64,000 nucleotides of DNA from Spizellomyces punctatus DAOM BR117. Taxonomy: Eukaryota; Chytridiomycota; Chytridiomycetes; Spizellomycetales; Spizellomycetaceae. Position 1 is the stretch's first letter. Every line of letters begins with the position of its first letter. The position numbers and the translations under genes were made by a program. This document shows positions 10,932 through 22,115 of this stretch, in pieces. The stretch is taken from contig NW_015971546.1 in NCBI RefSeq assembly GCF_000182565.1, positions 481,407-545,406 on the forward strand. The letters are read 5' to 3'. A model generated the notes under the pieces. The model did not search any database. It had not been told where the DNA came from and worked only from the letters and a program-made list of their open reading frames with translations.

Positions 10932-13425
10932 TCACAGTCTAGGCCTAACAAGTCTTTGCACGACATCTAACACCCCCTCATCTTCGATGGTGGCGGGAAC
11001 CACCACTTTCCTTCCCTCAACAATGTCCCTCAAAGATCTTCTCAATATTTTACCCGACCGTGTTTTTGGCAGTTTTGGGACGATATAAATTTCTTTTAAT
11101 GAGGCGATAGGACCTAGGGAGGTTCTGATACGGGTTTGGAGTACTTTTGGTAGAGACTCATGCAGCGAATGTGAGTTTGCAATTTGAACGACGAACTGGA
11201 TATTCAGAAACGAGGTAAATATCAACAAAGGACATCTAAAGGCATTAACTCACTTTGTACTTACCCCGACAGGAACCTGCCCCTTCATGTCGTCCTTCAC
11301 CCCTACAACAGCACATTCCGCAACGTCTGGATGTGCCGCCAGCACTTCTTCCATGCTCCCAGTGCTGAGACGGTGTCCAGCTACGTTAATGACATCGTCT
11401 GTGCGGGACATGATGGATATGTACCCATCGTCATCAATGAACCCGGCATCTGTCAAATCGAAATACCCGTCAAACTTGTCCAGATATTTCCAAAACCCGG
11501 CAGGGTTCTTCCACAGTGATGAAAAGCAGCCCGGTGGAAGAGGTAGTTTGACAACTACCGCCCCCAGGGTGTTGCGAGTAACCTCTTGTTTGGTCGAGGC
11601 ATCAAGGACACGGACGTCGTAACCGGGTATGGCTGGGCCTGCTGACCCTGCCCGTGTTGGGGTTGGCTTTCCGGGGAGACAGCACGCAGCTGCAAGCGGC
11701 CATCCAGTTTCGGTTTGCCAGTAATTATCGCTGTACGAGACTGTCTGTAATTAATCAAGGGATGCCAAATGAGCCGAAAGAGATAGCACTAACCGAATTG
11801 GGACGCCAAGGACTTTTTCAAAGTGGCGCACCGTCTCTGGATCTGATCGTTCGCCTGCCAAGAACAAGCTCCGGAGAGAGGAAATATCATGTCGCTTCAA
11901 CAATGCTCCAGTCGGATCTTCTCTCTGTCATCGCATCATAAACATCAAATCACGCAGCTGCAATTCCTACGTTCAAAAATATGCCCACCTTAATAGCCCT
12001 AACGGCAGTTGGCGCAGTGAACAGTACATTCACCTTCCATTCATTCACGATTCGCCAAAAGGCACCCGCGTCAGGTGTTCCAACCGGCTTTCCTTCGTAA
12101 AGGATAGTAGTGCATCCATGCAGTAATGGACCATAGACAATATAGCTATGGCCAACAACCCATCTGCCAACATTTTATCAATTGCAGATTAAAAGTAGTG
12201 AGGCAACGGTACGGCATACCCTATGTCACTGGCGGCAAAGAAGACATCTCCAGGTGAAACTCCAAAGACGTTTTGCATGGACCAGGTTAAAGCCACGGCC
12301 TATCGAGTAGTATTAGTCATTGGGTGTGATCGCTTACAACACTAGCAATCGTACGAACATGACCCGCGTTGTCTCGTACTACTCCCTGCGGTAAGTTGAT
12401 GTCAGACGCAAACCCGAGCCATGAGCATGAGACAGAAATCGTACCTTTGGTACACCAGTACTCCCTGACGTATAAATGACATACAAAGGATCATCCCCTT
12501 TTAGGACTTTCCATCCAGCTCTCCGTCCCTCCCTCCGCGCCTTGCAAACCTCCTCATCCCAATCCAACATCCCCGCCAGCTCCGCGCGATACTCGGGTCG
12601 CTGGAGAAGGATCGTTGCAGACGGCTTATATGATGTGAGCGTGAGCGCTTCTTGAAGTAGCGGTCTTCTCGGTATTAGAGTACAGCGTACTGAAAACAGA
12701 GGACAACTGCAGGAACCACTCACTGGTAAGCAACGATCCTTGCTGGTTCTATACCACAGGATGCAGTAAGGATGACTTCCGGTTGGCAATCTGTTATGCG
12801 TTTCGCTCTAAACACAGCATAAGAACCGACGCTTATCAATCGCGGACTTGATATTTCGCATCAACATACTTGTAACACTTACAGTTCTCCAGCTGCAAAT
12901 CCGCCAAAGACAACGGAATGCACTGCGCCCAACCTTGCACAAGCCAACATGCCAATGACAGCTTGAGGCACCATGGGCATATAAATCAATACGACCGTTC
13001 CCTTTCCAACTCCAGCCCCTTCCAAAACGGCAGCAAACACTTCGACTTCGTCCAACAAGTCTCCATACGTATATGTTTTCTTTGTACCAGTCACGGCCGA
13101 ATCGTAAATTAAAGCTGGTCGTGAGCCATGGCCGCTTTCTATATGGCGGTCAAGTGCATTGTAACATGTATTCAACTTTTACGTGCGTCAAGTTCTGCGT
13201 ATATTTGACACATGCTAGGAAAAACCATATTACTACCTCGCTCCCTGCAAACCACTGCCAATTCACTCCGCGTTCAGGCGTGCATTTTTCCGCCGTTTTT
13301 TGGAAGATTTGGTCCGGCTTGCGGTACCAAGTTATGGCATTGGCGGCGGCTGACCAGAATGCTGTTGGTTCACGAAGAGAGTGAGCGTGCAGATGTGCTT
13401 GGAGATGGGTTGGCATTCTATCCAA
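10932..13425 (-). CDS. Short-chain acyl-CoA synthetase, ACSS3/PrpE (propionyl/acetyl-CoA synthetase) type
   Basis: This is an AMP-forming acyl-CoA synthetase that activates acetate or propionate with ATP and CoA. The N-terminal exon (from ATG 13425) has '[19 protein letters not shown]' and 'NWQWFAG'. The next exon (about 13175-12880) starts '[20 protein letters not shown]', which is characteristic of the ACSS3/PrpE branch, and includes '[16 protein letters not shown]'. The phosphate-binding motif '[13 protein letters not shown]' lies near 12450-12490. The C-terminal part has '[20 protein letters not shown]' near 11370-11420 and the catalytic-lysine motif '[12 protein letters not shown]' near 11030-11070. 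About nine exons are split by short introns. There is no obvious mitochondrial presequence. Propionate versus acetate preference cannot be read from the sequence. The stop is at 10932-10934. Confidence 0.88.
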
Positions 13426-13733
13426 GTTTCTGGTTTTTTACGACTGACAAGTAATAGGCGATAATAACCGTAGTCAACTATGCTCTGGTTGCTCACACGC
13501 TGAACCCATTACTTGCTACAACTCGTCGAGACAAACCCGCGATCAGTACCGGTCTGACTCAGCAATCCTACCAAGCAATTCAGCCTAAAATGGTCTTATT
13601 GCACAGAATAATCACGTGGACGTCGACAGCCCGCTTACAGAAATGTTTCAAACCGATTTTTTAAAATTCATACATATTAGAAGCATCTCTCCTCAAATGA
13701 TCCAGTCTAAACCCACACCCCTGACTGCCAGGT
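13426..13733. other. Gap between SDH1 3' end and the ACSS3-like promoter
   Basis: 308 bp without a gene. It serves as the upstream region of the acyl-CoA synthetase and the 3' side of SDH1. A TCACGTGGA E-box is at 13612-13620. Confidence 0.5.
13613..13618. promoter_or_regulatory. CACGTG E-box upstream of the acyl-CoA synthetase
   Basis: CACGTG within ATCACGTGGA, about 190 bp upstream of the acyl-CoA synthetase ATG (13425, minus strand). One of a recurrent set in this window. Confidence 0.4.
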
Positions 13734-16054
13734 CTAGTATACACGCTTCACAGGAGGTACAGTCTGGCACTCGTTCTGGTCTAGGGTCTCGTGGATGACT
13801 GGGCGGTATTCCAATTTCGTGGCTTGCGTCTTAGGGTCCCAGTATGATAGGGTGTGCTTCATCCAGGTCTTGTCCTCACGATCCTTGAAGTCCTCACGGG
13901 CGTGGGCTCCTCGGGATTCCTTACGGGCTTCAGCAGAGTACATAGTTTGCACAGCATTTGCCATCAAGTTTTGCAATTCAAGGGTCTCCACCAGATCCGT
14001 GTTCCTACAAAGTGGAAAATTAGTCTTACTAGTAATGTCACTTCCAAGTGTCCGCCACCTACCAGATCAAACCTCGATCGGTTGTCTTCAAGTCATTGAG
14101 CTTCTTTGCAACCTTATCAATCTTTTGTACTCCCTCCTCCAATGATGATTGGGTCCTGAACACAGCCGCGTCGCTCTGCATAACCTTTTGCATTTCCAAA
14201 CGGACCTGAGCGGTGGGGTTTGCGCCATTAGCGTAACGCATTTTATCGAGGTTGGCAATGGTTTCGGCACCGGCATCCTTAGGGAGAGGTTTGTGGGGAG
14301 TATCCGGTTTCAGCGTGTCCTTTAATGTGAAGGCGCAAGCACGGCCGAAGACGACGATGTCGAGAAGGGAATTGGCACCGAGGCGGTTCGCGCCGTGGAC
14401 AGACACACAGGCGGCCTCACCGGCGGCGTAAAGACCAGGCACCACCTGGTCTTTTCCGTCTTTGTGGGAAATCACCTGTCCGTGGTAGTTGGTCGGGATA
14501 CCACCCATGTTGTAGTGCACAGTGGGGAGGACGGGGATAGGCTCTTTGGTAACATCGACGCCGGCGAAAATGGCGGCAGTTTCAGAGATACCTGGCAGGC
14601 GCTCTTTCAACACCTCCTTTGGAAGGTGGCTGAGTTGGAGGTAGATGTGGTCCTTCTCTGGTCCTACACCACGTCCCTCACGGATCTCAATGGTCATCGA
14701 ACGGGACACAACGTCACGGGAAGCAAGATCTTTTGCAGTGGGGGCGTAACGTTCCATAAAACGTTCTCCTTCAGAGTTCAGCAAGTATCCTCCCTCACCA
14801 CGCGAGCCCTCCGTAATAAGACACCCTGCACCGTAGATACCAGTGGGGTGGAACTGGACGAACTCCAGGTCCTGAAGAGGCAGACCCGCACGCGTGACCA
14901 TGGCGTTACCGTCACCAGTGCAAGTATGAGCGGAAGTGCAAGAGAAGTACGCACGACCGTATCCACCCGTGGCCAGAACGGTTTTGTGGGCGCGGAATCG
15001 ATGAAGGGTACCGTCCTCCATACTCAAAGCAATGACACCACGGCACTCACCTAGATGTATCGCGTTAACCATAGAAATCATTTCTTCAGATGGATCTCTG
15101 ATAAAGTCTTACCATCTTCCATAATCAAGTCCAGGGCGAAATATTCAATGAAGTAGGTGGTGTTGTACCGCAGCGATTGACCGTACAAAGTGTGCAAAAT
15201 GGCGTGTCCAGTACGGTCGGCCACAGCAGCACAACGATGAGCTTGCCCACCCTTTCCAAACTTCAAACTTTGCCCACCGAAAGCCCTCTGGTAAATTTTA
15301 CCCTCCTCAGTACGCGAGAATGGTACACCATAATGCTCGAGCTCGATCACAGTCTGTGGCGCTTCACGACACATGTAGTGAATCGCATCCTGATCACCTG
15401 ATATTGGTCAAGACATTGACGGACGTAAGATATATGACCTCCTTATCGTGGGTCGCGGCAAGGAACATACCCAACCAGTCAGAACCCTTCACGGTGTCAT
15501 ACATATGCCACCTCCAGTCGTCCTCCGACATATTTCCAAGAGCAGCGTTGATACCACCCTGAGCAGCGACGGTGTGTGAACGAGTAGGGAAAAGTTTGGT
15601 GATACATGCGGTGTTGAACCCTTCTTTTGCGAGACCGAACGCGGCCCGAAGACCCGCACCGCCAGCACCAACGACGATAGCATCGTAAGTGTGGTCAATA
15701 ATTGGGTATGCACTTGACAATGGAGTCTAAACAGAAAGTATTAAGAAGCGCGTTGAGAGTGGGAACTCCTCAGTACACGCCGAGAGATCACAACGCATTC
15801 ACCTCGGCAGCTGTTGCTCGTAGCGGCTGGTTAGAAGCAAGTCGTTGTGCAACGGATGAGCTATGAAATCCTCGACTGGACAGAGAACCACGGCTCTATC
15901 AGACATAGGTAGCAAGAATAACATGTTTAGTTATGAATCAAAAGTTAAACCGCTAGCCAATCCCAATCCCGTTTTCTGACGATGATGAAAGTCGAAAATC
16001 TAATCCAGCTACACTCACCAAGGCATTCCTTGACTTTGCAGCGAAGCGAAACAT
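13734..16054 (-). CDS. SDH1: Succinate dehydrogenase flavoprotein subunit (complex II)
   Basis: SDHA/Sdh1 oxidises succinate to fumarate at its covalently bound FAD and passes electrons to the iron-sulfur subunit in the mitochondrial inner membrane. ATG 16054 opens a short basic exon ([12 protein letters not shown]), and a second small exon near 15810-15905 supplies the rest of the presequence. The main exons carry the FAD-binding '[18 protein letters not shown]', the FAD-linkage region '[17 protein letters not shown]', the active-site segment '[17 protein letters not shown]' and '[20 protein letters not shown]'. The C-terminus has '[10 protein letters not shown]' and ends 'PPVKRVY', the usual end of the family. 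The stop is CTA at 13734-13736. Introns lie near 15060-15110, 15375-15430, 15725-15805, 15905-16018 and 14005-14062. Length and motifs are complete, so it looks functional. Confidence 0.96.
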
Positions 16055-17308
16055 GGTTCCAGCAAGTGCGGACGGATATCAAGAGGCAATGAAACTGGGG
16101 GATGCGTAGGGGGATGTGGACGTCGTCGCCCTGTGGTCAGTTGCTCCGAGTGGGAAGCATTCCGTTTGCTGCCATGGTGTGGATTCTTCCGCTGGCGATT
16201 TCAAAGTGGCACAGCAACTGCGTGAACTGCAATTATTGTCACGTGAGATAGAGGTGAACGGGCATTATCGGAAGGATGAAGTTCACATCTGCCAACGACT
16301 ATCACTATCGAAAATCCGTTATTCGATGCCCAAGTCCTACATTTGTATATGTCGTTCAGCCGTCTGAAAGAGTATTTTTTTTTCGAGCTTTATGTTCTGC
16401 AACGCTGAGGTGGATCGTTCTGAGAGGAGAATTCCTGTCAGTGTGTGAACGGATATTTGGGATTTTTCGTCGACAAAAACCATATGTCAATATCTACCAA
16501 GGCAAAGATCTGAATCAAACTTGTTGCACATTAAACGCTGAATCCATAATTTATCTATGAACTCTGTCCCTCCCAGATTAGAAGAGGAAATTTGAGCGGC
16601 CAATCTTGCCATACAATGAGCTAGCTAATCAGGATACAAGAATAAGCTTTTCTTAATTCCCTTTTCACATCTAGCAATTAGCTACACATTGATGAATGCA
16701 ATCATCTTCGCTTGTACCTGGGATTCTTGTTGGTAACCGAATTGGGGCCGTTGTTCTGGTATCCATCATTCCCACGGGCGGGTCATGTCCTTCATCTCCA
16801 TTCCACTCCGTTTAGTATTTTCTTTCCCCGCCAGCAGCTGCATTCCACAGTTAGGATGGCTCACACGCGATTATATAGTGCAGAAAATTGAAAATTCCAT
16901 CTGAAATGTTCGTATTTCTACAATAAAATAAGACATCCAATGTCACACGCTGATTATCAAGAAACACCGGCTTTCATGGCCTACCCTGCAGCATCTTGTC
17001 ACCATGCAATCAGACACTGAGCATAAGGCGGTTGCGGCAGGGTCAGATCAAGTCAGTGTACTTCACGAAGATGCTACAGGACTTGCGATATTAATACGAC
17101 AAACAGAAATGTAGACAAACGAGAAACATATGCAAATGTATGGATGCTATGCTACAACTTTTCTCTTCCTCTTTGCTCTACTTCTTGAGTTGGATTAGTT
17201 GAAACGAGCAGTGAGAGGAGGTGCGGCCAGAACGCCACAAGACGGCCCCAAAAGAGACTCGTCCCACCAAAACACAAATACTGACGGGACTCTCGTATAT
17301 TCACGAGT
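16055..17308. other. Intergenic region between LAMMER kinase 3' end and SDH1 promoter
   Basis: About 1.25 kb. I see no coding region with family similarity. A TCACGTGA site at 16239-16246 lies about 190 bp upstream of SDH1. The rest is AT-rich with homopolymer runs. Confidence 0.5.
16240..16245. promoter_or_regulatory. CACGTG E-box upstream of SDH1
   Basis: The octamer TCACGTGA, a full palindrome (16239-16246), lies about 185 bp upstream of the SDH1 ATG. Factor identity is inferred only by analogy with bHLH sites. Confidence 0.45.
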
Positions 17309-19803
17309 TCATGACGCCCCAGGTATGTCCATCCGGAAAAACTGATGTTGTAGTGCTTGCCGTGCGGTTATCCGTTCTCTGGGATCATAGACAAGCATCT
17401 GCTGCACAAGGTCCAAAAACGATTCCATGATGTCGTCTTGTGGTCGAATGATGTCCTTTTGGGGTGTGAAGAGAATATACTTAACATCCAGAAATGCTCC
17501 GCTCTCTCCAGGCAATGCACAACGTACCCGCAAAGGCTTCATGTTCTTTACAAAACGCTTACTCTGCTTTTGCGTTTCTGAATTTGGCCAGTCGAGACGG
17601 TTGTTTCGGAAATATTTTTGAGAGGCTTTTCTGTATGTTTGATCCCATATGACCATCAGATACATTTCACGTTTCGATATTTACCAAAACTAATAATGCC
17701 ACTTACCCTACGCTACGAATAATCTTCTCAGGAAACTTTCCAAGTACAGCCTCCATCATGGCGAGATGTTCAAGGCTAAGGTTTCATGTCAAAAGAAATT
17801 AGTGACCATCCACACAGAAGAACTGCACACGTGAAACTGACACGTACTTGTCATGCGTCTGGAACAAAGCATCTCCAGTGCAAAACTCAACCAAAATACA
17901 CCCGACCGACCACTGTCCCAGTGATGTCAGCAATCCGAGACAACTTACCAGAGCACGATGATAATGAGTAACTTACCATATCGCACGGGAAGGACCATCC
18001 AGTACAAAGGATTATCTCCGGGGCGCGATAATGACGGGTGCTAACGACGGAGCTGTGATAATCCTCTTCAAAAATAGCGCTCCCGAAATCGATAAGCCGT
18101 ATACTCGTACATAGTAGTTCTTTACGGGCTTTCGCAGATCGCTACCATGAGTTAAGCGTCAGCACCTTTGGTCAAGTTATCAATCCGAAGAAAAGGCTTA
18201 CCCTTGACCCTCCCACTACCCGAGTCTGATTATCCACGAGCATTAGGTTTTCTAAACACCCATGGTTTAGCACCCTAACCAATATCGTACAAACGAAGGC
18301 TTCATACCAGGCTTCAAATCAGTGTGCACTAAACCCAAATCGTGTAAGAAAGCCACCGCCTCCAATATTTGTGTAGCAAACGCTTTGATCTGCCATGGTG
18401 GAAAAGGAGCGAAGGCGTTTTCTTTCAAGAAATCAAACACGCTTTGACTCAGTAGTTCGAAGACCATGCATATATGATTTCGGTAGTCAAAAGTCTCTTG
18501 CAGATGGATGCATCGCCTGTTCGAAATAGACGTCAAGAAACTGCCATTGTGTACTAAAGAAAGGAAACATACTTTCGATTCTCCGGGTCATGCGTTTTCA
18601 GCGCATTCAAGACTCGTATCTCGACCTTCGATGCATCCCGATACTTCTGGACTGCCCGGATAACTTTGATGGCCACGCGTTGCCTGGTCTGTCGGTCATA
18701 AGCTTCAACTACTTTGCCGAAGGTCCCCTGCCCCAGAAGCCGCATGATTTTATCTAACACAAATCAGAACGGTAAGTAACTCTGACCACGGCAGAAAGAG
18801 AAGCTGTGCACGTACATCGTGATGTAAGATCACTGTTCACTGTTACAATGAAGTGGCCTTCTTTGTCTGCACATGAAGGTAGATCTTGCTATCGTGTTGA
18901 CGGGACAACAATCAATAACCATACTGAGGACACATACGGGATGAACGGTTCATTGAGTACTAACCTCACGGTAATATGGCCCGTCATTGTACCGGACTGG
19001 AGAAACCCTTGGGGGTGGTGGCAAGAACTGTTGCGGGGGATACGATATAATGGGTTGTTGGGGTTGAGGTTGCTGCTGCTGCTGAGGTTCATAGTAGTTG
19101 TCTTTCTTTCGTCTTTTTGGCGCGGAGACTCCTATTGATCCTGGTGGGGAATTGGTTAGGTCGATGTAATCGGTAGCTACTGGGGGATGCTGTCGGGTGA
19201 CGCGTTGGGTGTAGGAGTTTGTAGGAGGCAGGCGGCGGCCGGCGCTGTTGGGTCTTGAGGATGCTTCTGTAGTCGGATAACTTCGCGAGCTATCCGCGGG
19301 TGAGGATGAGTGGTAATACGCGCTGTTGATGTGATTTGCGGGTGGTGGAAAGGCAGTGACAGGCGGTAGATATGCGGCGGTTGGTATAGGTAATTGCGGA
19401 TACGTTGGTATAAACTCTGTGGTAAAGGCCGGTGGGTGCATGGCCGTGGACATATCTGAAACATGAATCGTTCAGCTTAAAGGTCAAAAGAGTCGAGCAC
19501 AAAGCTGATAGGGACATCTTCCATCACTTGCAATGTCGAACAGTACTCAACTGACTCACCTGTGGTATAGCAAGTGGGGAGCCCATAAGCGAACCGTTCT
19601 CCAGGTACAGCAGCAGCAACTGAAACATGGTTGTTATAACGAGCAGGCTGTTGATAGGACGTAGACGCGTATGGCGGCGGTGATTGAGAATGGACCACTA
19701 TAACTTCAATGGGCTTCTTCTGTGCAGAGATAGGTGCAAGCTCCGCCGGCGGATAGTGCATGTCCTCATCATTGAATCTCCGTTTGCGGCTTCTCGTCGC
19801 CAT
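17309..19803 (-). CDS. LAMMER-type dual-specificity protein kinase (CLK/Lkh1/Kns1 family)
   Basis: LAMMER kinases phosphorylate SR splicing factors and other nuclear targets. The N-terminal half (19803 to about 18800) is a Pro/Gln/Tyr-rich disordered region starting '[14 protein letters not shown]'. The kinase domain begins in the exon near 18554-18760 with the glycine loop '[14 protein letters not shown]' and the lysine '[12 protein letters not shown]'. It continues with '[19 protein letters not shown]' and the catalytic-loop start '[10 protein letters not shown]' near 18310-18500. The family signature is present as '[11 protein letters not shown]' near 17733-17773. The C-terminal exon has '[20 protein letters not shown]' and ends at 17309. 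The several introns are short. Both key motifs are intact, so the kinase is probably active. Confidence 0.92.
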
Positions 19804-20593
19804 TTCGACGGTGGTGAGAGCTGACGGGCAAGGAGGATGTCCCCAAGCCAGCGGAGTTGGAAGTCACTTTTCTGATAGCGGCAATGCGGGTGAAAGGGGG
19901 GCAGAGTCTAAGACAGTTCGATGTTGACAAGAATCCTGTCGAAACAATTGTCGGTCAACCGAATTTCAACATACTCAAGAAAACCTTGGACGAGAGTCCG
20001 TGTATGAGAACGGAACCCACATAACCACATACGTGAGGTTCTAGTAGCCAACTGCGGCCCAGCGCTCCTTGTCTAAATATACTTTGTAACGTGATAACCC
20101 GTCCGCTGACAGTTGCTCCGTCTCACGCCACCTTCTAGAAACTGTACACTTCGTGGAGGGGGGAGCGGCGGGACGAGGAAGGTACTGTTGCTCTCTCGTG
20201 CGTCCTATTTCTGTAATGACTCTCGGGAAGAAGGAAGGAAATGGTCGTTGTGGGCTGCTATGGGAATTACTACCATTACAATCGCGATTGATGAGGGGGC
20301 GAAGGCAGGGGCGCTTCATCCGGTTCGGGCTGCAGTGCAATTGGAATGTGATTGGAGTCAATGCATGTTCGAGGCAAGAAATAAAGGGTGAAAGATTCCA
20401 ATGGGTTTCAAATGTAAGTGTGGCTCGTCGCTCGGAGTGGACCACATGAAGTCTCAACCCCACAAACACGATTTCTGCTGCTCACGAACCCAAACCTGCC
20501 TACATGGATGTTGAACACAATGATAACTGATTTTGAAGATACTTATTTAGGACACAAGAATCAGAAATTGTTGGTTTCGGGCGTTCACTATGT
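19804..20593. other. Intergenic region upstream of the LAMMER kinase gene
   Basis: About 790 bp. A 142-codon minus-strand frame (20041-20469) and overlapping plus-strand frames lack family similarity and are probably chance. The region should contain the kinase promoter and the 3' side of the next gene. Confidence 0.45.
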
Positions 20594-21127
20594 TTAAGCG
20601 CACTGAGCAAAGATGTAGCAGCAATTGGTTCTATTTAACCAACTAAACGAGATGTCGCAGTTTCTTTCCGATAAGCCCATCTCAGCATCTGTAAGCTCCC
20701 CATCATAGCCGTATGTATTGCGATACTCGGTGGCAATGTGAGTAGCTGCTTTGCGATCAGCACTGGTTGCACCTGAGCTTGTGACTGTTGATTGTAGCCA
20801 TATCGTTTCGCATCCTGCGACCCACGTAATAAAGGTAGGTGAACCTTCATCGACAACAACGACATATGCTTTCTTGAAAGTGGCGGGAATGCTAAATCTT
20901 TAGGGGGTGGCCTGCGTTGTTGGTTATATGACAATTGTTCAGTCCCTCTTGCGACCAACTACAGCCAATGATGGCAGCAGACCCGCAACAAATGGAAACG
21001 ACCAGCTCTACAATCAGCACGACCGCCAGGGCATCTTGTCCAATGGAAACCCTTGCTTCATTCCTGATCAAACTTCAACACCTTTCTTGACTGATTGCGG
21101 CCTATCGTCATGACCCATAGCATACAT
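20594..21127 (-). CDS. Small hypothetical membrane or secreted protein, spliced
   Basis: Not recognised. I assembled it from frame and splice signals. ATG 21127 opens 'MYAMGHDDRPQSVKK'. A putative 47-bp intron (GTGTTG...GACAAG) then joins in phase to 'DALAVVLIVELVVSICCGSA', a strong hydrophobic helix followed by 'AIIGCSWSQEG'. A later exon in another frame reads 'ATFKKAYVVVVDEGSPTFIT', 'WVAGCETIWLQSTVTSSG' and 'ATHIATEYRNTYGYDGELTD', then ends with Cys-rich 'CDISFSWLNRTNCCYIFAQC' and a stop at 20594-20596. The splice between the second and third parts is unresolved. Amino-acid composition looks like real coding sequence. It could be a type II or signal-anchored protein. Divergent from DPH3 with about 376 bp between. 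Confidence 0.42.
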
Positions 21128-21503
21128 ACTGCAGCTATTCTATAGCCATGCTCCAACGGCGGCAGCCGGGGGAGGGATTTTGCTGACCCGCACTCTTCGA
21201 AACTCGCTCAAATCATTAATGAATCTATTTTGTATTGGACATGCTAGGAAAAATCCTACTGTGTTGAAGAAGGACGATTGCTTGTATAATCAGCTATATA
21301 TTTATAGACCTGAGTGCTAAACGTAAATTTATTTCCGGAGCAGTCGCTTAACACTTTTTCGAGCTCCGCTTTGCGCTTCCAGAGATCGCAGACAGCTAAA
21401 CGTTTTCAACCCGCCGGACTTCTATCAGGGTCACCGAAAGACCCGATATCCTTGCCGAAACTAGCCCAACCTTTTCCGCTGTGAAATACTTCAAGAGACG
21501 GAT
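21128..21503. other. Divergent promoter region before DPH3
   Basis: 376 bp without coding signal, between the small membrane-protein gene (minus) and DPH3 (plus). No specific elements recognised. Confidence 0.4.
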
Positions 21504-21821
21504 ATGACCTCCTTCTATGACGAAGTGGAGATCGAAGACATGGACTATGATGCGGAGACTAAAACGTACTACTATCCATGTCCGTGTGGGGACAAATTTC
21601 AGATAACAGAGGTATGCGCCATGTACCTTTTATATTGGGAACTTTCTGCCACGTCAGTGTGCTCAACTATCTGCTTGCCGCAGGACGAGTTGCAGGACGG
21701 TGAAGAAATTGCACGGTGTCCGAGCTGCTCGCTTATCATACGAGTCATATACGACCCGGAGGACTTCCTGGAAGGAGGCATAGGGGATACGATCGATTTG
21801 GGTGTTACTGTTCGTGTGTAG
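21504..21821 (+). CDS. DPH3: Diphthamide biosynthesis protein 3 (CSL zinc finger)
   Basis: DPH3 (Kti11) is a small metal-binding electron carrier for the Dph1-Dph2 radical enzyme that starts diphthamide formation on elongation factor 2, and it also serves Elongator. The product begins '[20 protein letters not shown]' and has the CSL finger: '[13 protein letters not shown]' supplies CxC and '[15 protein letters not shown]' supplies CxxC. The two halves are separated by an intron at 21612-21683 (GTATGC...CCGCAG, 72 bp). That intron is a multiple of three with no stop, so an unspliced reading would insert 24 residues in frame; the family alignment shows it must be removed. Spliced length is about 81 codons, normal for the family. 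Confidence 0.94.
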   Translation: MTSFYDEVEIEDMDYDAETKTYYYPCPCGDKFQITEVCAMYLLYWELSATSVCSTICLPQDELQDGEEIARCPSCSLIIRVIYDPEDFLEGGIGDTIDLGVTVRV

Positions 21822-22115
21822 ACACCAATTTGAAGATGGGAGGCAGAGCGTTAAGGGGTTGGATGAAGGACGGCCCAATTTTCTACATAGTAATTTACCG
21901 TCGTACTGTCGCCAGTAGCGTAGCTTGAGAGATAGCCGTTAGTGAGCCATTGCTGTACATTAATTTCGTTTGCATATATACATAGAAGCGTTCATCCATT
22001 GTTATTGTCGTTATTGTCTCAATGAATTTTCAGACTTGTGCGATCGTTTATTTGCACACAATAATATATAAACACAATGAATATTGCCCATCTATAAATA
22101 AGTTGCCAATTTTTC
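21822..22115. other. Convergent gap, DPH3 and LETM1-domain gene
   Basis: About 294 bp of AT-rich 3' sequence shared by two convergent genes. No gene seen. Confidence 0.4.

Noticed and set aside
14395-15054. 219-codon plus-strand open frame
   Set aside because: It lies antisense to the main SDH1 exon, which has complete SDHA motifs; the antisense frame has no family resemblance.
20041-20469. 142-codon minus-strand frame upstream of the LAMMER kinase
   Set aside because: Overlapped by plus-strand frames of similar length, low-complexity Ser/Pro content, and no splice or family support.
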